Assembly (NCBI RefSeq): GCF_000961795.1
Contig: NZ_LADU01000023.1
Location: 1 to 63,634 of the forward strand
DNA: 63,634 nucleotides
Direction: 5' to 3'
Origin: Hyphomonas sp. BRH_c22
GTDB lineage: Bacteria; Pseudomonadota; Alphaproteobacteria; Caulobacterales; Hyphomonadaceae
The notes beneath the pieces are model-generated. The model searched no databases. It was not told the DNA's origin and was given only the letters and a program-made list of their open reading frames with translations. The position numbers were made by a program, and so were the translations under genes. This document shows, piece by piece, positions 8,707 through 16,979 of this stretch; position 1 is the first letter of the stretch; each line of letters begins with the position of its first letter.

Positions 8707-9849
8707 ATGTCGAAATCAGCTTTGAAGCGCAGGGCCAGCGAAGCCCGCCTCTGGCTGACTGACGCCTTCTTTCCGCTTTGGGCCGAACGGGGCCTCAATC
8801 AGGATGGCCTCTTCTGTGAAGTGCTGGACCTCGATCATGCCCCCGCCGAACGCGATTTCGCGCGGGTGCGGGTGCAGGCGCGCCAGACCTATGTCTTTGC
8901 AGAAGCGCTCCGTCTCGGCTGGCGTCCGGATATCGCAACAGACCGTGTCGAGCTCGGGCTCGGCATCCTGACCAACCTCGCCCGGCGCCCTGACGGTCTG
9001 GTGGGACGCACACTCAAGGCCGATGGCAGCGGGTTTCTCGACGACACGGCAGACCTTTACGACATCGCCTTTACGCTCTTCGCGATCGGCGAGGCCGACG
9101 CCGCGCTGGGAGGCATGGGTGAAACGCGTGCCAGCGCGAGCGCCCTTCTGGATTCCGTCGACCGCCAGATGCGCGACCGGACGAATGGCGGCTATGCCGA
9201 AGCATTGCCTCCGCCGCAGGTGCGGCTGCAGAACCCGCACATGCACCTGCTCGAGGCCTGCCTCTCCCTGCACAATGTCGACCCCGATGGCGGTCATCTG
9301 GATCGCGCCCGTGAAATACTGTCCCTGTTTCACGCGCGGCTGACGGCAGGACCCGGCAAGTTGCTGGGAGAGCGGTTTGCCGCTGACTGGGGCATCCCCG
9401 AGGGACGTGACGCAGACATTGTCGAGCCTGGCCACCAGTTCGAATGGGTCTGGCTGCTCCACCAGTATGCCGAAGCGGCCGGTGTGCCGGTATCTGATGC
9501 GGCCGGAACGCTGTACGCTTTCGCCTGCGCAACGCTCGATGACGCCGGCCGAGCCTGCCAGGAAGTCACCCGCGATGGCGTGCCGGCTGACGCTTCACGG
9601 CGCACCTGGCCACAGACCGAAGCCCTGAAAGCACATCTGGCCATGTACGAGCACTCCGGCGACGAGCGCTTCGCCGCTGCCGCCTGTACCAGTTTCGACG
9701 TGCTGCTGGACGAATTCCTTACCGTCGATGGCGGCTGGATCGACCATTATGGCGCCGACGGCAATGTAGTGGCCCAGGATATGCCCGCCTCGACCGGCTA
9801 TCATGTCGTTCTGGCCTTTACCGAGCTGATCCGGGTCATGAAAGCTTGA
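8707..9849 (+). CDS. AGE family epimerase/isomerase
   Basis: This 380-residue alpha/alpha-barrel sugar isomerase belongs to the N-acylglucosamine 2-epimerase / mannose isomerase superfamily. Diagnostic segments are the conserved Arg/Tyr in VRVQARQTYVFAEALRLGW, the Asp in TADLYDIAFTLFAIGE, the His pair in NPHMHLLEACLSL, the barrel glutamate in PGHQFEWVWLL, and the final active-site His in STGYHVVLAFTE. The exact sugar (N-acetylglucosamine, mannose or fructose) cannot be read from sequence alone. It lies upstream of gpmA on the same strand. Confidence 0.85.
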   Translation: MSKSALKRRASEARLWLTDAFFPLWAERGLNQDGLFCEVLDLDHAPAERDFARVRVQARQTYVFAEALRLGWRPDIATDRVELGLGILTNLARRPDGLVGRTLKADGSGFLDDTADLYDIAFTLFAIGEADAALGGMGETRASASALLDSVDRQMRDRTNGGYAEALPPPQVRLQNPHMHLLEACLSLHNVDPDGGHLDRAREILSLFHARLTAGPGKLLGERFAADWGIPEGRDADIVEPGHQFEWVWLLHQYAEAAGVPVSDAAGTLYAFACATLDDAGRACQEVTRDGVPADASRRTWPQTEALKAHLAMYEHSGDERFAAAACTSFDVLLDEFLTVDGGWIDHYGADGNVVAQDMPASTGYHVVLAFTELIRVMKA

Positions 9850-9919
9850 ATCTGCAGCCATTTCACCCGAAAAGGGCGGCGAAAGCCCGTTTTGAAGCCC
9901 GTTTGAAGAAAGTCACGCC

Positions 9920-10633
9920 ATGACCAAACTCGCCCTTGTCCGGCACGGACAGTCCGCCTGGAACCTCGAAAACCGTTTCACAGGCTGGTGGGACGCCGAT
10001 CTCACCGAAAAAGGCGAGGCTGAAGCGCGCCATTCCGGCGTCCTGCTGAACGATGTCGATGCCGATTTCCGCGCAGCCTTTACCAGTGTACAGACCCGGG
10101 CCATTCGCACGCTCTGGATGGCCCTGACGGAAATGGGGCGCGTCTGGCTGCCGGTCGAAAAGCACTGGCGCCTGAACGAGCGTCACTATGGCGGCCTCAC
10201 TGGCCTCGACAAGGCCGAAACCGCCGCGAAGCATGGCGACGAGCAGGTCCATGTCTGGCGCCGCTCTTACGACGTCCCGCCGCCGCCGATTGATCCGGAT
10301 AGCCCGTACAATCCGGCCCGCGACCCCCGCTATCAAGGGATTGACGTGCCGGCGACAGAAAGCCTGAAGACGACGCTGGAGCGCGTTCTTCCCTATTGGA
10401 CCGGCGCAATCGCCCCCGTCCTGTCCGGTGGCACCGATACAATCATTGCCGCCCATGGCAATTCCCTGCGCGCCCTCGTCAAGCACCTGTTCAATGTCCC
10501 CGATGAGTCCATTACAGGGATCGAGATTCCGACCGGCAACCCGCTCCTGATCGATCTCGACGAAAATCTGAAGCCTGTATCCGTGCAGTATCTGGATTCA
10601 GGACGCAGCGCACCGCTTCCAAGCCTGCCATGA
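9920..10633 (+). CDS. gpmA: 2,3-bisphosphoglycerate-dependent phosphoglycerate mutase
   Basis: This glycolytic enzyme interconverts 3- and 2-phosphoglycerate. The 237 residues show the phosphohistidine motif LVRHGQSAWNLENRFTGW, the acid in LNERHYGGL, the lid segment PPPPIDPDSPYNP, and the second His in AAHGNSLRALVKHL. The last codon overlaps the start of the next gene (ATGA, 4 nt), which suggests translational coupling. A short tandem repeat of agcccgttt(t)ga lies at about 9894-9907 just before the gene. Confidence 0.95.
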   Translation: MTKLALVRHGQSAWNLENRFTGWWDADLTEKGEAEARHSGVLLNDVDADFRAAFTSVQTRAIRTLWMALTEMGRVWLPVEKHWRLNERHYGGLTGLDKAETAAKHGDEQVHVWRRSYDVPPPPIDPDSPYNPARDPRYQGIDVPATESLKTTLERVLPYWTGAIAPVLSGGTDTIIAAHGNSLRALVKHLFNVPDESITGIEIPTGNPLLIDLDENLKPVSVQYLDSGRSAPLPSLP

Positions 10634-11085
10634 GCCGCCGCCGCGACCGCCGCATGATGGGCCGTGCCCTCGCGCTGGCGCGGCTGAACCACGGGCTGAC
10701 TGCCGAGAACCCTTCCGTCGGGTGCGTCATTCTCAATGCAGAAGGCCATATCGTCGGCGATGGCGTTACAGGCCTTGGCGGCCGCCCGCATGCCGAGGAG
10801 ATCGCCCTCGACGAGGCAGGCGCCGCCGCGCTTGACGGAACGGCCTATGTCACGCTTGAGCCCTGCCGCGAACGCTCGGCTGGCGGGTCATCCTGCTCAA
10901 CCAGACTGAAAGAGGCCGGGATTGCCCGCGTTGTGTGCGCCATCACCGATCCGCACCCATTGGCCGAAGGCGGCGTCACCGCGCTGCGCAAGGCCGGCAT
11001 CCGGGTCGAAATCGGCATTGGCCGCGCAACAGCCGCGCACCTCTATGATGGCTTCTTCCGCTCGGTCCACGCCGGCAAAGCCTGA
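10630..11085 (+). CDS. stand-alone RibD-type deaminase domain with variant zinc motif
   Basis: This 151-residue protein corresponds only to the N-terminal deaminase half of RibD (riboflavin synthesis); there is no reductase domain. Zinc site one is GRPHAEEIAL. Site two reads LEPCRERSAGGSSC, with nine residues between cysteines instead of eight and without the usual GRTPPC. The DGDGVTGLGG and PHPLAEGGVTALRKAGI blocks are RibD-like. Its start overlaps gpmA by 4 nt. It may be a deaminase with altered substrate use or a damaged-nucleotide enzyme; this is inference. Confidence 0.75.
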   Translation: MSRRRDRRMMGRALALARLNHGLTAENPSVGCVILNAEGHIVGDGVTGLGGRPHAEEIALDEAGAAALDGTAYVTLEPCRERSAGGSSCSTRLKEAGIARVVCAITDPHPLAEGGVTALRKAGIRVEIGIGRATAAHLYDGFFRSVHAGKA

Positions 11086-11094
11086 CCGGGCCTC

Positions 11095-12144
11095 CTATTC
11101 AGCAAACGGGCCGGCATGGGCGGAAATCTTTTCGTACAGTGCGAGGGAATCCCGCTGGAAAACCGCCTTGGTGAACTGCGCCTCATATGATGCCCGCCCG
11201 CCGGCCACCAGTTTCGCTGCAAGCGCCTTGTCAGTCACGACCTTGCGCAGGGCATCGGCCAGGGCGTCGACATCATCCTTAGGGATGAGCAATCCGTTGA
11301 CGCCATCCTTCACATAGGCCGCTGGCCCGACCGCATCTGCGGCGACAAGCGGCCGCGAGGCTGCCCACGCATCCACCGTCACCGTGCCAAACGGCTCGTA
11401 ACGCGACGGGAAGGCGACGACATCGCATGCCGCCAGCAAGGCGCCCCGGTCATTGCGCCATCCGAGAAACCGCACACGGTCATCCAGGCCCAGCCGCGTG
11501 CACTGCGCTTTCAATTCAGCCTCCAGCGGGCCATCACCCGCGATCCAGACATAGAGACCGTCAATCTTCGCTGTCGCATCCAGCAGCGTGTCGAGGCCTT
11601 TTTTCTCATGCAGCCGGGCCAGCGCGAGGGCGACGGGCGCATCATCCGGCGTGTTGAGGGCTTTGCGGCTCGCCGGGTCTGCGCCGCTAAAGTCTGCATA
11701 AGTGTGCACAATGGCCGACCGGTCGTCGCTGACACCCTGTTCGCGGATATGGCGCAGCAGGTCCTTGGTCAGGCCGACATGCCATTCGCAATTCGCGAAC
11801 CGCGCCAGCTTGTAGTATCCGCCATACCAGCCGATTGACCGTGCACGGTATTGCTTGGGCGCGAACTGTCCGGCGCGGCCCATCCAGTATTCAATCACGT
11901 CCGGCTTGAACCGGGTAATGGCATCGCCAATCACACGGCGTGTCGGGAACGGCCAGCTATTGTTGAAGGCGGCCACATCGACACCGATGCCGGCCTCACG
12001 AAATTTCTGGATACGGAACGCGTTATCCGGGCGCGTGACGACATGCTGTTCCAGGTCCGTTTCGGCCAGTGCGAGGACCGATTCCAGCATGATATTCTCT
12101 GCGCCGCCTTCGGCCGCACCTGCCATGACATGCATTACCCGCAT
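11095..12144 (-). CDS. GT4-family glycosyltransferase
   Basis: This 349-residue GT-B fold begins MRVMHVMAGAAEGGAENIML. The C-terminal nucleotide-sugar domain has LALARLHEKKGLDTLLDA, the IAGDGPLEAELK segment, and the E-x7-E motif region PSRYEPFGTVTVDAWAASRP. The domain order fits GT4 retaining transferases of lipopolysaccharide or exopolysaccharide synthesis, acting at the cytoplasmic membrane. AAGGA lies 10 nt before ATG 12144. It converges on the deaminase gene (9-bp gap) and diverges from the GST-like gene. Confidence 0.88.
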   Translation of the reverse strand: MRVMHVMAGAAEGGAENIMLESVLALAETDLEQHVVTRPDNAFRIQKFREAGIGVDVAAFNNSWPFPTRRVIGDAITRFKPDVIEYWMGRAGQFAPKQYRARSIGWYGGYYKLARFANCEWHVGLTKDLLRHIREQGVSDDRSAIVHTYADFSGADPASRKALNTPDDAPVALALARLHEKKGLDTLLDATAKIDGLYVWIAGDGPLEAELKAQCTRLGLDDRVRFLGWRNDRGALLAACDVVAFPSRYEPFGTVTVDAWAASRPLVAADAVGPAAYVKDGVNGLLIPKDDVDALADALRKVVTDKALAAKLVAGGRASYEAQFTKAVFQRDSLALYEKISAHAGPFAE

Positions 12145-12286
12145 TTCATTTATCCTTCGTGTCCTGCCGCCCGGCCAAGCCCGTTGATAGCGCAGCGCAT
12201 AGCGATTATCGCCCCGCGCGGCAAACGTTGCTTGGCAGTTCGGGGTGAAGTCCCTAGAGAAGGGCTCAACCAGCAAGGACAGCCCG

Positions 12287-13279
12287 ATGACCGATTACCG
12301 TCTGTTCGGCGCAGACACGTCTCCCTATTCTCTCAAGGTGCGTGCATTCCTGCGTTACAAGGGCCTCGCATTCGACTGGATATCCCGCTCGCGCGCGAAC
12401 GAAGCCGACTTCCAGGCGAACGCCCAACAGATTGCGACCGTGCCGCTCCTCATCTCACCCAGCCGCCCGACAAGCCAGGATTCCACGGCGATGCTGGCCG
12501 CGCTGGAGGCCGATCATCCCGAGCCGTCCGCCGTGCCTGACGATCCGGCCTGCGCCGTGCTGGCGCTCATGCTTGAGGATTACGGCGACGAGTGGCTGAA
12601 CAAGTGCATGTTCCAGCAGCGCTGGGGCCAGTCACCTGATCGCGAGGCTGCGGCGCTGCGCGTGCTCACCCAACTCTATGACGGCAAGCTGCCGCGCGCG
12701 CGCAAGGCACCGCAGACGCAGATCGCCGAACGCATGGCCGCGCGCCTGCCTTTGGTGGGAGCCGAAGCAGAGAATTGGGAAACGCTGGAAAATTCCTGGC
12801 GCCGGTTTGCCGGCCTGCTCAACGATCACCTGAAGGACCACCTGTTCCTGTTTGGCGGGCGCCCCACGGTTGCCGACTTTGCCATCGCGGCCCAGTTCCA
12901 GCAGATGCTGCTGGACCCGACCCCGGCTGGGTGGCTAGAGGATCGCGCGCCTTTCCTCGTCGCCTGGTGCGAACATATGGAAGACCCGCGCGCGGGTGGC
13001 CCGTTCGAGGATCTCGCAACACTCGGCAAAACGCTCGCGCCGCTGTTCGCGGAGGAACTCAGCCTGACCTACCTGCCCTGGGCCAGCGCCAACGCGGCGA
13101 GTGCGTCGCGGAACAAGAAGCGTTTCTCGGTAACGCTCGGCGACGGCATCTTCGAACAATCGACGCAGAGATATGCCGCCCGCTCGTTCCAGTCCGTCCG
13201 CGCCGCCCTGGCCAAGTCCGCAGATAACACCCCCCTGCAGGATTTACTCGAGGCAACGGGTGCTAAAAAATACCTTTGA
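12287..13279 (+). CDS. glutathione S-transferase-like protein
   Basis: The protein has 330 residues. Residues 1-80 are a thioredoxin-fold GST N-domain (FGADTSPYSLKVRAFLRYKG, then the cis-Pro segment ATVPLLI). The C-domain is helical, with a GST-like FLFGGRPTVADFAIAAQFQQ. It is about 100 residues longer than typical GSTs (200-230), with an additional C-terminal region ending QDLLEATGAKKYL. The start at 12287 is supported by an AAGGA 8 nt upstream. Function (detoxification or a redox role) is not determinable from sequence. Confidence 0.75.
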   Translation: MTDYRLFGADTSPYSLKVRAFLRYKGLAFDWISRSRANEADFQANAQQIATVPLLISPSRPTSQDSTAMLAALEADHPEPSAVPDDPACAVLALMLEDYGDEWLNKCMFQQRWGQSPDREAAALRVLTQLYDGKLPRARKAPQTQIAERMAARLPLVGAEAENWETLENSWRRFAGLLNDHLKDHLFLFGGRPTVADFAIAAQFQQMLLDPTPAGWLEDRAPFLVAWCEHMEDPRAGGPFEDLATLGKTLAPLFAEELSLTYLPWASANAASASRNKKRFSVTLGDGIFEQSTQRYAARSFQSVRAALAKSADNTPLQDLLEATGAKKYL

Positions 13280-13282
13280 TGT

Positions 13283-13311
13283 AAAAACGGCGCGCCCGGT
13301 TGGACGCGCCG
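13283..13311 (-). terminator. terminator between gst-like gene and hsp20
   Basis: The inverted repeat cggcgcg (13288-13294) / cgcgccg (13305-13311) is followed on the minus strand by TTTTTA, so it should stop the hsp20 transcript. On the plus strand no U-run follows, so it is a weak stop for the convergent gst-like gene. Confidence 0.6.
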
Positions 13312-13337
13312 CTTAAGGTCAGTCAGCCAGATTTGCC

Positions 13338-13817
13338 TCAGGCGGCGTTGCTGGCTTTCTTGCCGATCAGTTTGGGTTCCGACGCGGCAGCTTCAGACCC
13401 GATTTCGATCTTGCGGGGTTTCTTCTCTTCCGGCAGCTCGCGGACGAGATCGATGCGCAGGACGCCGTGGTCGAGATGGGCGCCGGTCACAATCACGTGA
13501 TCTGCCAGCTGGAAACGGCGAATGAAGCTGCGCTGCGCGATGCCGCGGTGCAGGTATTCGCGTCCGTCACCATCCTCGTTCTCACCCTTCTTGCCAGCAA
13601 CCGTAAGCTGGCCTTCCTTGGTTTCGATGTCGAGGTCGGCTTCAGTGAAGCCGGCGACGGCGATTTCGATCGCAAAGGCGTTTTCGCCGGAACGCTCAAT
13701 ATTGTAAGGGGGATAGCCCTGCGTGCCGTCCAGACGCGACGCGGTGTCGATCATGTTCGCCATGCGGTCAAAGCCGACCATGGTGCGGTAGAGGGGGGTC
13801 AAATCGATATTGCTCAT
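13338..13817 (-). CDS. small heat-shock protein, Hsp20/IbpA family
   Basis: This 159-residue holdase chaperone binds unfolding proteins during heat stress. It starts with an IbpA-like N-arm (LTPLYRTMVGFDRMANMID). The alpha-crystallin domain spans about residues 33-128 (YPPYNIERSGENAFAIEIAVAGF to HGVLRIDLVRELPE), including LHRGIAQRSFIRRFQLA. It ends with an EEKKPRKIEI segment that includes the I-x-I anchor. The leader carries a ROSE-like thermometer that covers the ribosome site and a candidate sigma-32 promoter (separate entries). Confidence 0.95.
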   Translation of the reverse strand: MSNIDLTPLYRTMVGFDRMANMIDTASRLDGTQGYPPYNIERSGENAFAIEIAVAGFTEADLDIETKEGQLTVAGKKGENEDGDGREYLHRGIAQRSFIRRFQLADHVIVTGAHLDHGVLRIDLVRELPEEKKPRKIEIGSEAAASEPKLIGKKASNAA

Positions 13818-13821
13818 GGAA

Positions 13822-13868
13822 ACAGTCCTCTCGTTTGAAGCAACTGTGAGGGGCCTGGAGCAACCAGG
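13822..13868 (-). promoter_or_regulatory. ROSE-like RNA thermometer in the hsp20 leader
   Basis: In the minus-strand transcript two hairpins precede hsp20. The upstream one is CCUGG-UUGCU-CCAGG (13854-13868). The downstream one pairs ACAG with CUGU and UUGCU with the Shine-Dalgarno AGGA (13826-13829), leaving one bulged G, followed by the ATG 8 nt later. A UYGCU strand masking AGGA with a bulged G is the defining feature of ROSE elements on rhizobial and other proteobacterial hsp20 genes. Temperature control is inferred from that match. Confidence 0.65.
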
Positions 13869-13965
13869 TCCTTCGTCATTCTCGGGAAATGCGAACACCC
13901 AGCCCATCATTGGCGCTGGCACATCACCCGGTCCCGGCCCGCATTGCAGCACCGTGACAACTAGT

Positions 13966-13993
13966 ATTTGGGTAGCGTAAGGGGGTGTTCAAG
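13966..13993 (-). promoter_or_regulatory. candidate sigma-32 (RpoH) promoter for hsp20
   Basis: On the minus strand CTTGAA (13988-13993) is followed after 15 nt by CCCAAAT (13966-13972), close to the alphaproteobacterial heat-shock consensus CTTGAA-N11-16-CCCCAT. It would give a leader of about 145 nt that includes the ROSE-like hairpins. It overlaps the leader of the divergent methyltransferase gene. Confidence 0.45.
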
Positions 13994-14014
13994 ATGTTGA
14001 CGGAGGAGAACGCA

Positions 14015-14908
14015 ATGAAGAATTTCCTGATGGCTGGCGCTGCGCTTGGCTTGCTCGCCGCCTGTGGGCCCGCTGAGGCCCCGGCAAAGCCGGAAGCGCC
14101 TGTCGCACCTGAGGCGGCTGAAACGGAACCAGTGCTGAACCCGCTGGAAGTTGCAGTCAATAATCCGGCACGCTCGGACGCGGAAAAGGCACGCGATGCC
14201 TGGCGCCATCCGGCTGAAACGCTTGAATTCTTTGGCGTCGAGCCCGGCGATACCGTTGTCGAAATCTGGCCGGGCGGCGGATGGTACACAAATATTCTCG
14301 CGCCCTATCTGGCCGCTGGCGGCGGCAAGCTGGTTGCCGCCGGGTTCGATCCGGCTGCCGCGCCGGATGAAGAGCGCAAGCAGCGTACCGAAGCCCGCTT
14401 GGCCGAATTCAAGGCCAACTATGCCGATCCGCAGTTCGGAACGATTGAATACAGCGTGTTCTCAGGCATTAGCGGGCCGCTGACCGAGCCGGGTACAGCC
14501 GATGTCGTGCTGACATTCCGTAATGTCCACAACTGGATGTCGGGCGGCTATACCGAAAAATTCTTCACCGACGCCTATACGGCGCTCAAGCCGGGCGGCG
14601 TGCTCGGTGTTGTCGAACACCGGCTGCCCTCGACCGCCACGCAAGACCCGACCGGTTCAACCGGATACGTTCATGAGGACTTCGTGAAAGCCCGTGCGAT
14701 TGCCGCCGGCTTCGAGTTCGCCGGGTCGAGCGAAATAAACGCCAATCCGGCCGATACGGCGGACCATCCGTTCGGGGTCTGGACATTGCCGCCTGTCAGC
14801 TCAACCGCTGATCGCGAAGGCAACACACCGGACGGGTTTGATCCGGCGATCTATGCCGATATCGGCGAGAGCGACCGTATGACGCTGAAATTCGTCAAAC
14901 CTGAATAG
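14015..14908 (+). CDS. class I SAM-dependent methyltransferase, lipoprotein
   Basis: ATG 14015 follows GGAGGAG and begins a lipoprotein signal with lipobox LAAC, then a Pro/Ala/Glu linker. The 297-residue protein has a methyltransferase core: motif I VVEIWPGGGWYTNILAPYL, VVLTFRNVHNWM (motif IV region) and LKPGGVLGVVEHR. An exported methyltransferase is unusual, but this family of predicted secreted methyltransferases is widespread in alphaproteobacteria. Substrate unknown. A further in-frame Met at 13985 is less likely because it lacks a ribosome site and would bury the signal peptide. Confidence 0.85.
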   Translation: MKNFLMAGAALGLLAACGPAEAPAKPEAPVAPEAAETEPVLNPLEVAVNNPARSDAEKARDAWRHPAETLEFFGVEPGDTVVEIWPGGGWYTNILAPYLAAGGGKLVAAGFDPAAAPDEERKQRTEARLAEFKANYADPQFGTIEYSVFSGISGPLTEPGTADVVLTFRNVHNWMSGGYTEKFFTDAYTALKPGGVLGVVEHRLPSTATQDPTGSTGYVHEDFVKARAIAAGFEFAGSSEINANPADTADHPFGVWTLPPVSSTADREGNTPDGFDPAIYADIGESDRMTLKFVKPE

Positions 14909-15004
14909 GTGCCTGCCCGTTCACAAACGGCCTGTCATCGTCACCTTGCGGGGGGTGTGCGCCACTCAAGCCGCCCCCCAACCAGCCCCAATGGCCACTC
15001 TTCC

Positions 15005-15619
15005 ATGACCGTCCAGACACTCTTCCCGACCCTCCTGCGCCACGCCGAAATCGGTGATGAAACCCTGCGGACATCTCTCGAAAAAGTATGCTGGGTACTC
15101 GAGGATGAAGATGAAGCCGGCAATGACTGGTGCGACCGGGAAGGGTATGATGGCTATACGTCCTATGCCTCCCTTGATGACCTTCCGGAGCGGTTCCCTG
15201 AAATCGGGGAGTTGAAAGCCCTGCTCGACAGGGTGGCTGAAGCATTTACCCGAGATCTGCATTGGGACATGCAGGATCAGGCGCTCGAACTGAACGGGCT
15301 CTGGGTCAATATCCTGGGTGAAAGCGGGACCCATTCGGGCCACATCCACCCCGGCAGCGTCATATCAGGAACCTATTACGTGACCATCCCGGAGGGGGCT
15401 GGCGACCTTAAGTTCGAGGACCCGCGCCTCGGCTTCATGATGGCCGCGCCGCAGCCGGAAGACGATGCGCCCGAAACGGCTCGCCGCTTTGTCTACGTCT
15501 GCCCGAAAGAAAGCCATGCAATCATGTGGGAAAGCTGGCTGCGCCATGAAGTGATGCCAAACCGCTCCGAAAGTCCGCGCCTGTCGATCAGTTTCAATTA
15601 CGCACTCAAACATATCTGA
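15005..15619 (+). CDS. putative 2OG-Fe(II) oxygenase (TIGR02466-like)
   Basis: This 204-residue protein has a double-stranded beta-helix iron site. The segment LWVNILGESGTHSGHIHPGS supplies the metal-binding histidine region, VISGTYYVTIP is the next strand, and a distal RLSISFNYAL strand supplies the 2-oxoglutarate-binding arginine. The family resembles TIGR02466 proteins, whose substrate is not known. ATG 15005 lacks a strong ribosome site; an upstream in-frame start at 14909 has no support in the family pattern. Confidence 0.75.
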   Translation: MTVQTLFPTLLRHAEIGDETLRTSLEKVCWVLEDEDEAGNDWCDREGYDGYTSYASLDDLPERFPEIGELKALLDRVAEAFTRDLHWDMQDQALELNGLWVNILGESGTHSGHIHPGSVISGTYYVTIPEGAGDLKFEDPRLGFMMAAPQPEDDAPETARRFVYVCPKESHAIMWESWLRHEVMPNRSESPRLSISFNYALKHI

Positions 15620-15754
15620 CGCCGTCCGGCCGCGCGAATTCCGGCCGATATTAACCCTCTCGATCACGCGGCAGGCTTGACGTTAGGGCCACGACAGGCC
15701 ATCCGCCTCGCCAGAAGAATTTCCCTCCCAGATACAACAAGTGAGCTTTGCCAC

Positions 15755-16285
15755 ATGGACCTGTCCAAGATCGCCACCGGCCAAAATCCACCCGATGACG
15801 TCAATGTCCTGATCGAAGTGCCGCTGGGCGGTGACCCGATCAAATACGAGATCGACAAGGCGTCTGGTGCCATGTTCGTGGATCGCTACTTGTACACGGA
15901 AATGCGTTATCCGTGTAATTACGGGTTCGTTCCGCACACGCTCAGCCTCGATGGTGATCCCATAGACGTCATGGTTGTTGGCAACCGTCCGCTTGTGCCG
16001 GGCAGCGTTGTGCGTGCTCGCCCAGTCGGCGTGCTGATGATGACCGACGACAAGGGCCCGGACGAGAAGATCCTCGCCGTGCCGCACGGCGCACTGACCA
16101 GCTATTATGACAAGATCGCGACCTATCACGACCTTCCGCAAACGCTGATCGACAAGACGGCCCACTTCTTCGAGCACTACAAGGATCTCGAAAAGGGCAA
16201 GTGGACACGCATCGAAGGCTGGTACGGTATTGAAAAGGCGCGCGAGCTGATTTCGCTCGCTGTCGAGCGCGGCAAGAAAGCCTGA
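15755..16285 (+). CDS. ppa: inorganic pyrophosphatase, family I
   Basis: This enzyme hydrolyses pyrophosphate to drive biosynthetic reactions. The 176-residue soluble protein has EIDKASGAMFVDRYL, the Mg2+-binding DGDPIDVMVV motif, and the aspartate in DDKGPDEKILAVP. The length is normal for the bacterial hexameric type. It is followed by a hairpin at 16298-16317. Confidence 0.96.
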   Translation: MDLSKIATGQNPPDDVNVLIEVPLGGDPIKYEIDKASGAMFVDRYLYTEMRYPCNYGFVPHTLSLDGDPIDVMVVGNRPLVPGSVVRARPVGVLMMTDDKGPDEKILAVPHGALTSYYDKIATYHDLPQTLIDKTAHFFEHYKDLEKGKWTRIEGWYGIEKARELISLAVERGKKA

Positions 16286-16297
16286 TCGGCAGGCAGG

Positions 16298-16317
16298 GCG
16301 ACGACGCTTGTCGTCGC
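16298..16317 (+). terminator. probable terminator after ppa
   Basis: An 8-bp GC-rich stem (gcgacgac/gtcgtcgc) with a 4-nt loop lies 13 nt past the ppa stop and is followed by a pyrimidine-rich segment with cctctttccttcc. It is not a perfect U-tract, so termination may be partial. Confidence 0.45.
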
Positions 16318-16355
16318 GCGCCTCTTTCCTTCCTTGGGGCCAAGGGCACCGGTAG

Positions 16356-16979
16356 ATGGACATATCTGTCTGGATAGCGCTCTTGGCGCTCTTCTTTGCT
16401 GGCGGCCTGACACCCGGCCCGGCCGTGATGATGGTGATGAGCACGTCGCTCCGCTATGGCACTGCCACCGCGCTTGTTCCCGCACTCGGCATCTCGGCCG
16501 CCAATCTGGTCTGGATCTCACTGGCTGCCACCGGTATCGCGACCTTTGCAGCCAACGCGCCATCCGTGTTGCTTGTGCTGAAGATGGCGGGCCTGATTTT
16601 CATCGCCTGGCTGGCCTGGAAAATGGCAACCGATTCTCCATCGCAACCCCGCGCAAGCGCGTCACAGGCGCCCCCGAAGGCAAGCCTTTTCGGCCGGGGT
16701 GTCGGGCTTCAGCTCCTGAACCCCAATGCGCTCGTGTTCTTCGGCTTGCTGCTGCCCGGCTATTTTGATGCCGCGCGCCCGGTTGCGCTGCAGGCAGGCA
16801 TCATCATGGCCACCGTCACGGCCACGGAAATGCTTGGACTGACGGTTTATGCCTGGGCAGCGGACGCCATGAACCAGCGCTTCCAGAATCCTGCATTCAC
16901 GGCCTGGTTCAGCCGGCTGGCTGCGGTGGCCATGCTGGCGTCGGCAGGGTTCGCCGCCTTCCTGACGACGGCTAGGTAG
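16356..16979 (+). CDS. LysE/RhtB family amino-acid exporter
   Basis: This 207-residue inner-membrane protein has about six helices. The N-terminal family signature FFAGGLTPGPAVMMVMSTSLRYG is typical of LysE/RhtB transporters, followed by LVPALGISAANLVW and the GLQLLNPNALVFFGLL segment. It probably exports an amino acid or related compound by proton exchange; the substrate cannot be told. The last 8 nt overlap the 3' end of the convergent carbonic anhydrase gene. Confidence 0.9.
   Translation: MDISVWIALLALFFAGGLTPGPAVMMVMSTSLRYGTATALVPALGISAANLVWISLAATGIATFAANAPSVLLVLKMAGLIFIAWLAWKMATDSPSQPRASASQAPPKASLFGRGVGLQLLNPNALVFFGLLLPGYFDAARPVALQAGIIMATVTATEMLGLTVYAWAADAMNQRFQNPAFTAWFSRLAAVAMLASAGFAAFLTTAR

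Noticed and set aside
8716..9462. Minus-strand frame opposite the AGE epimerase gene
   Set aside because: Antisense shadow; the plus strand carries the barrel active-site residues.
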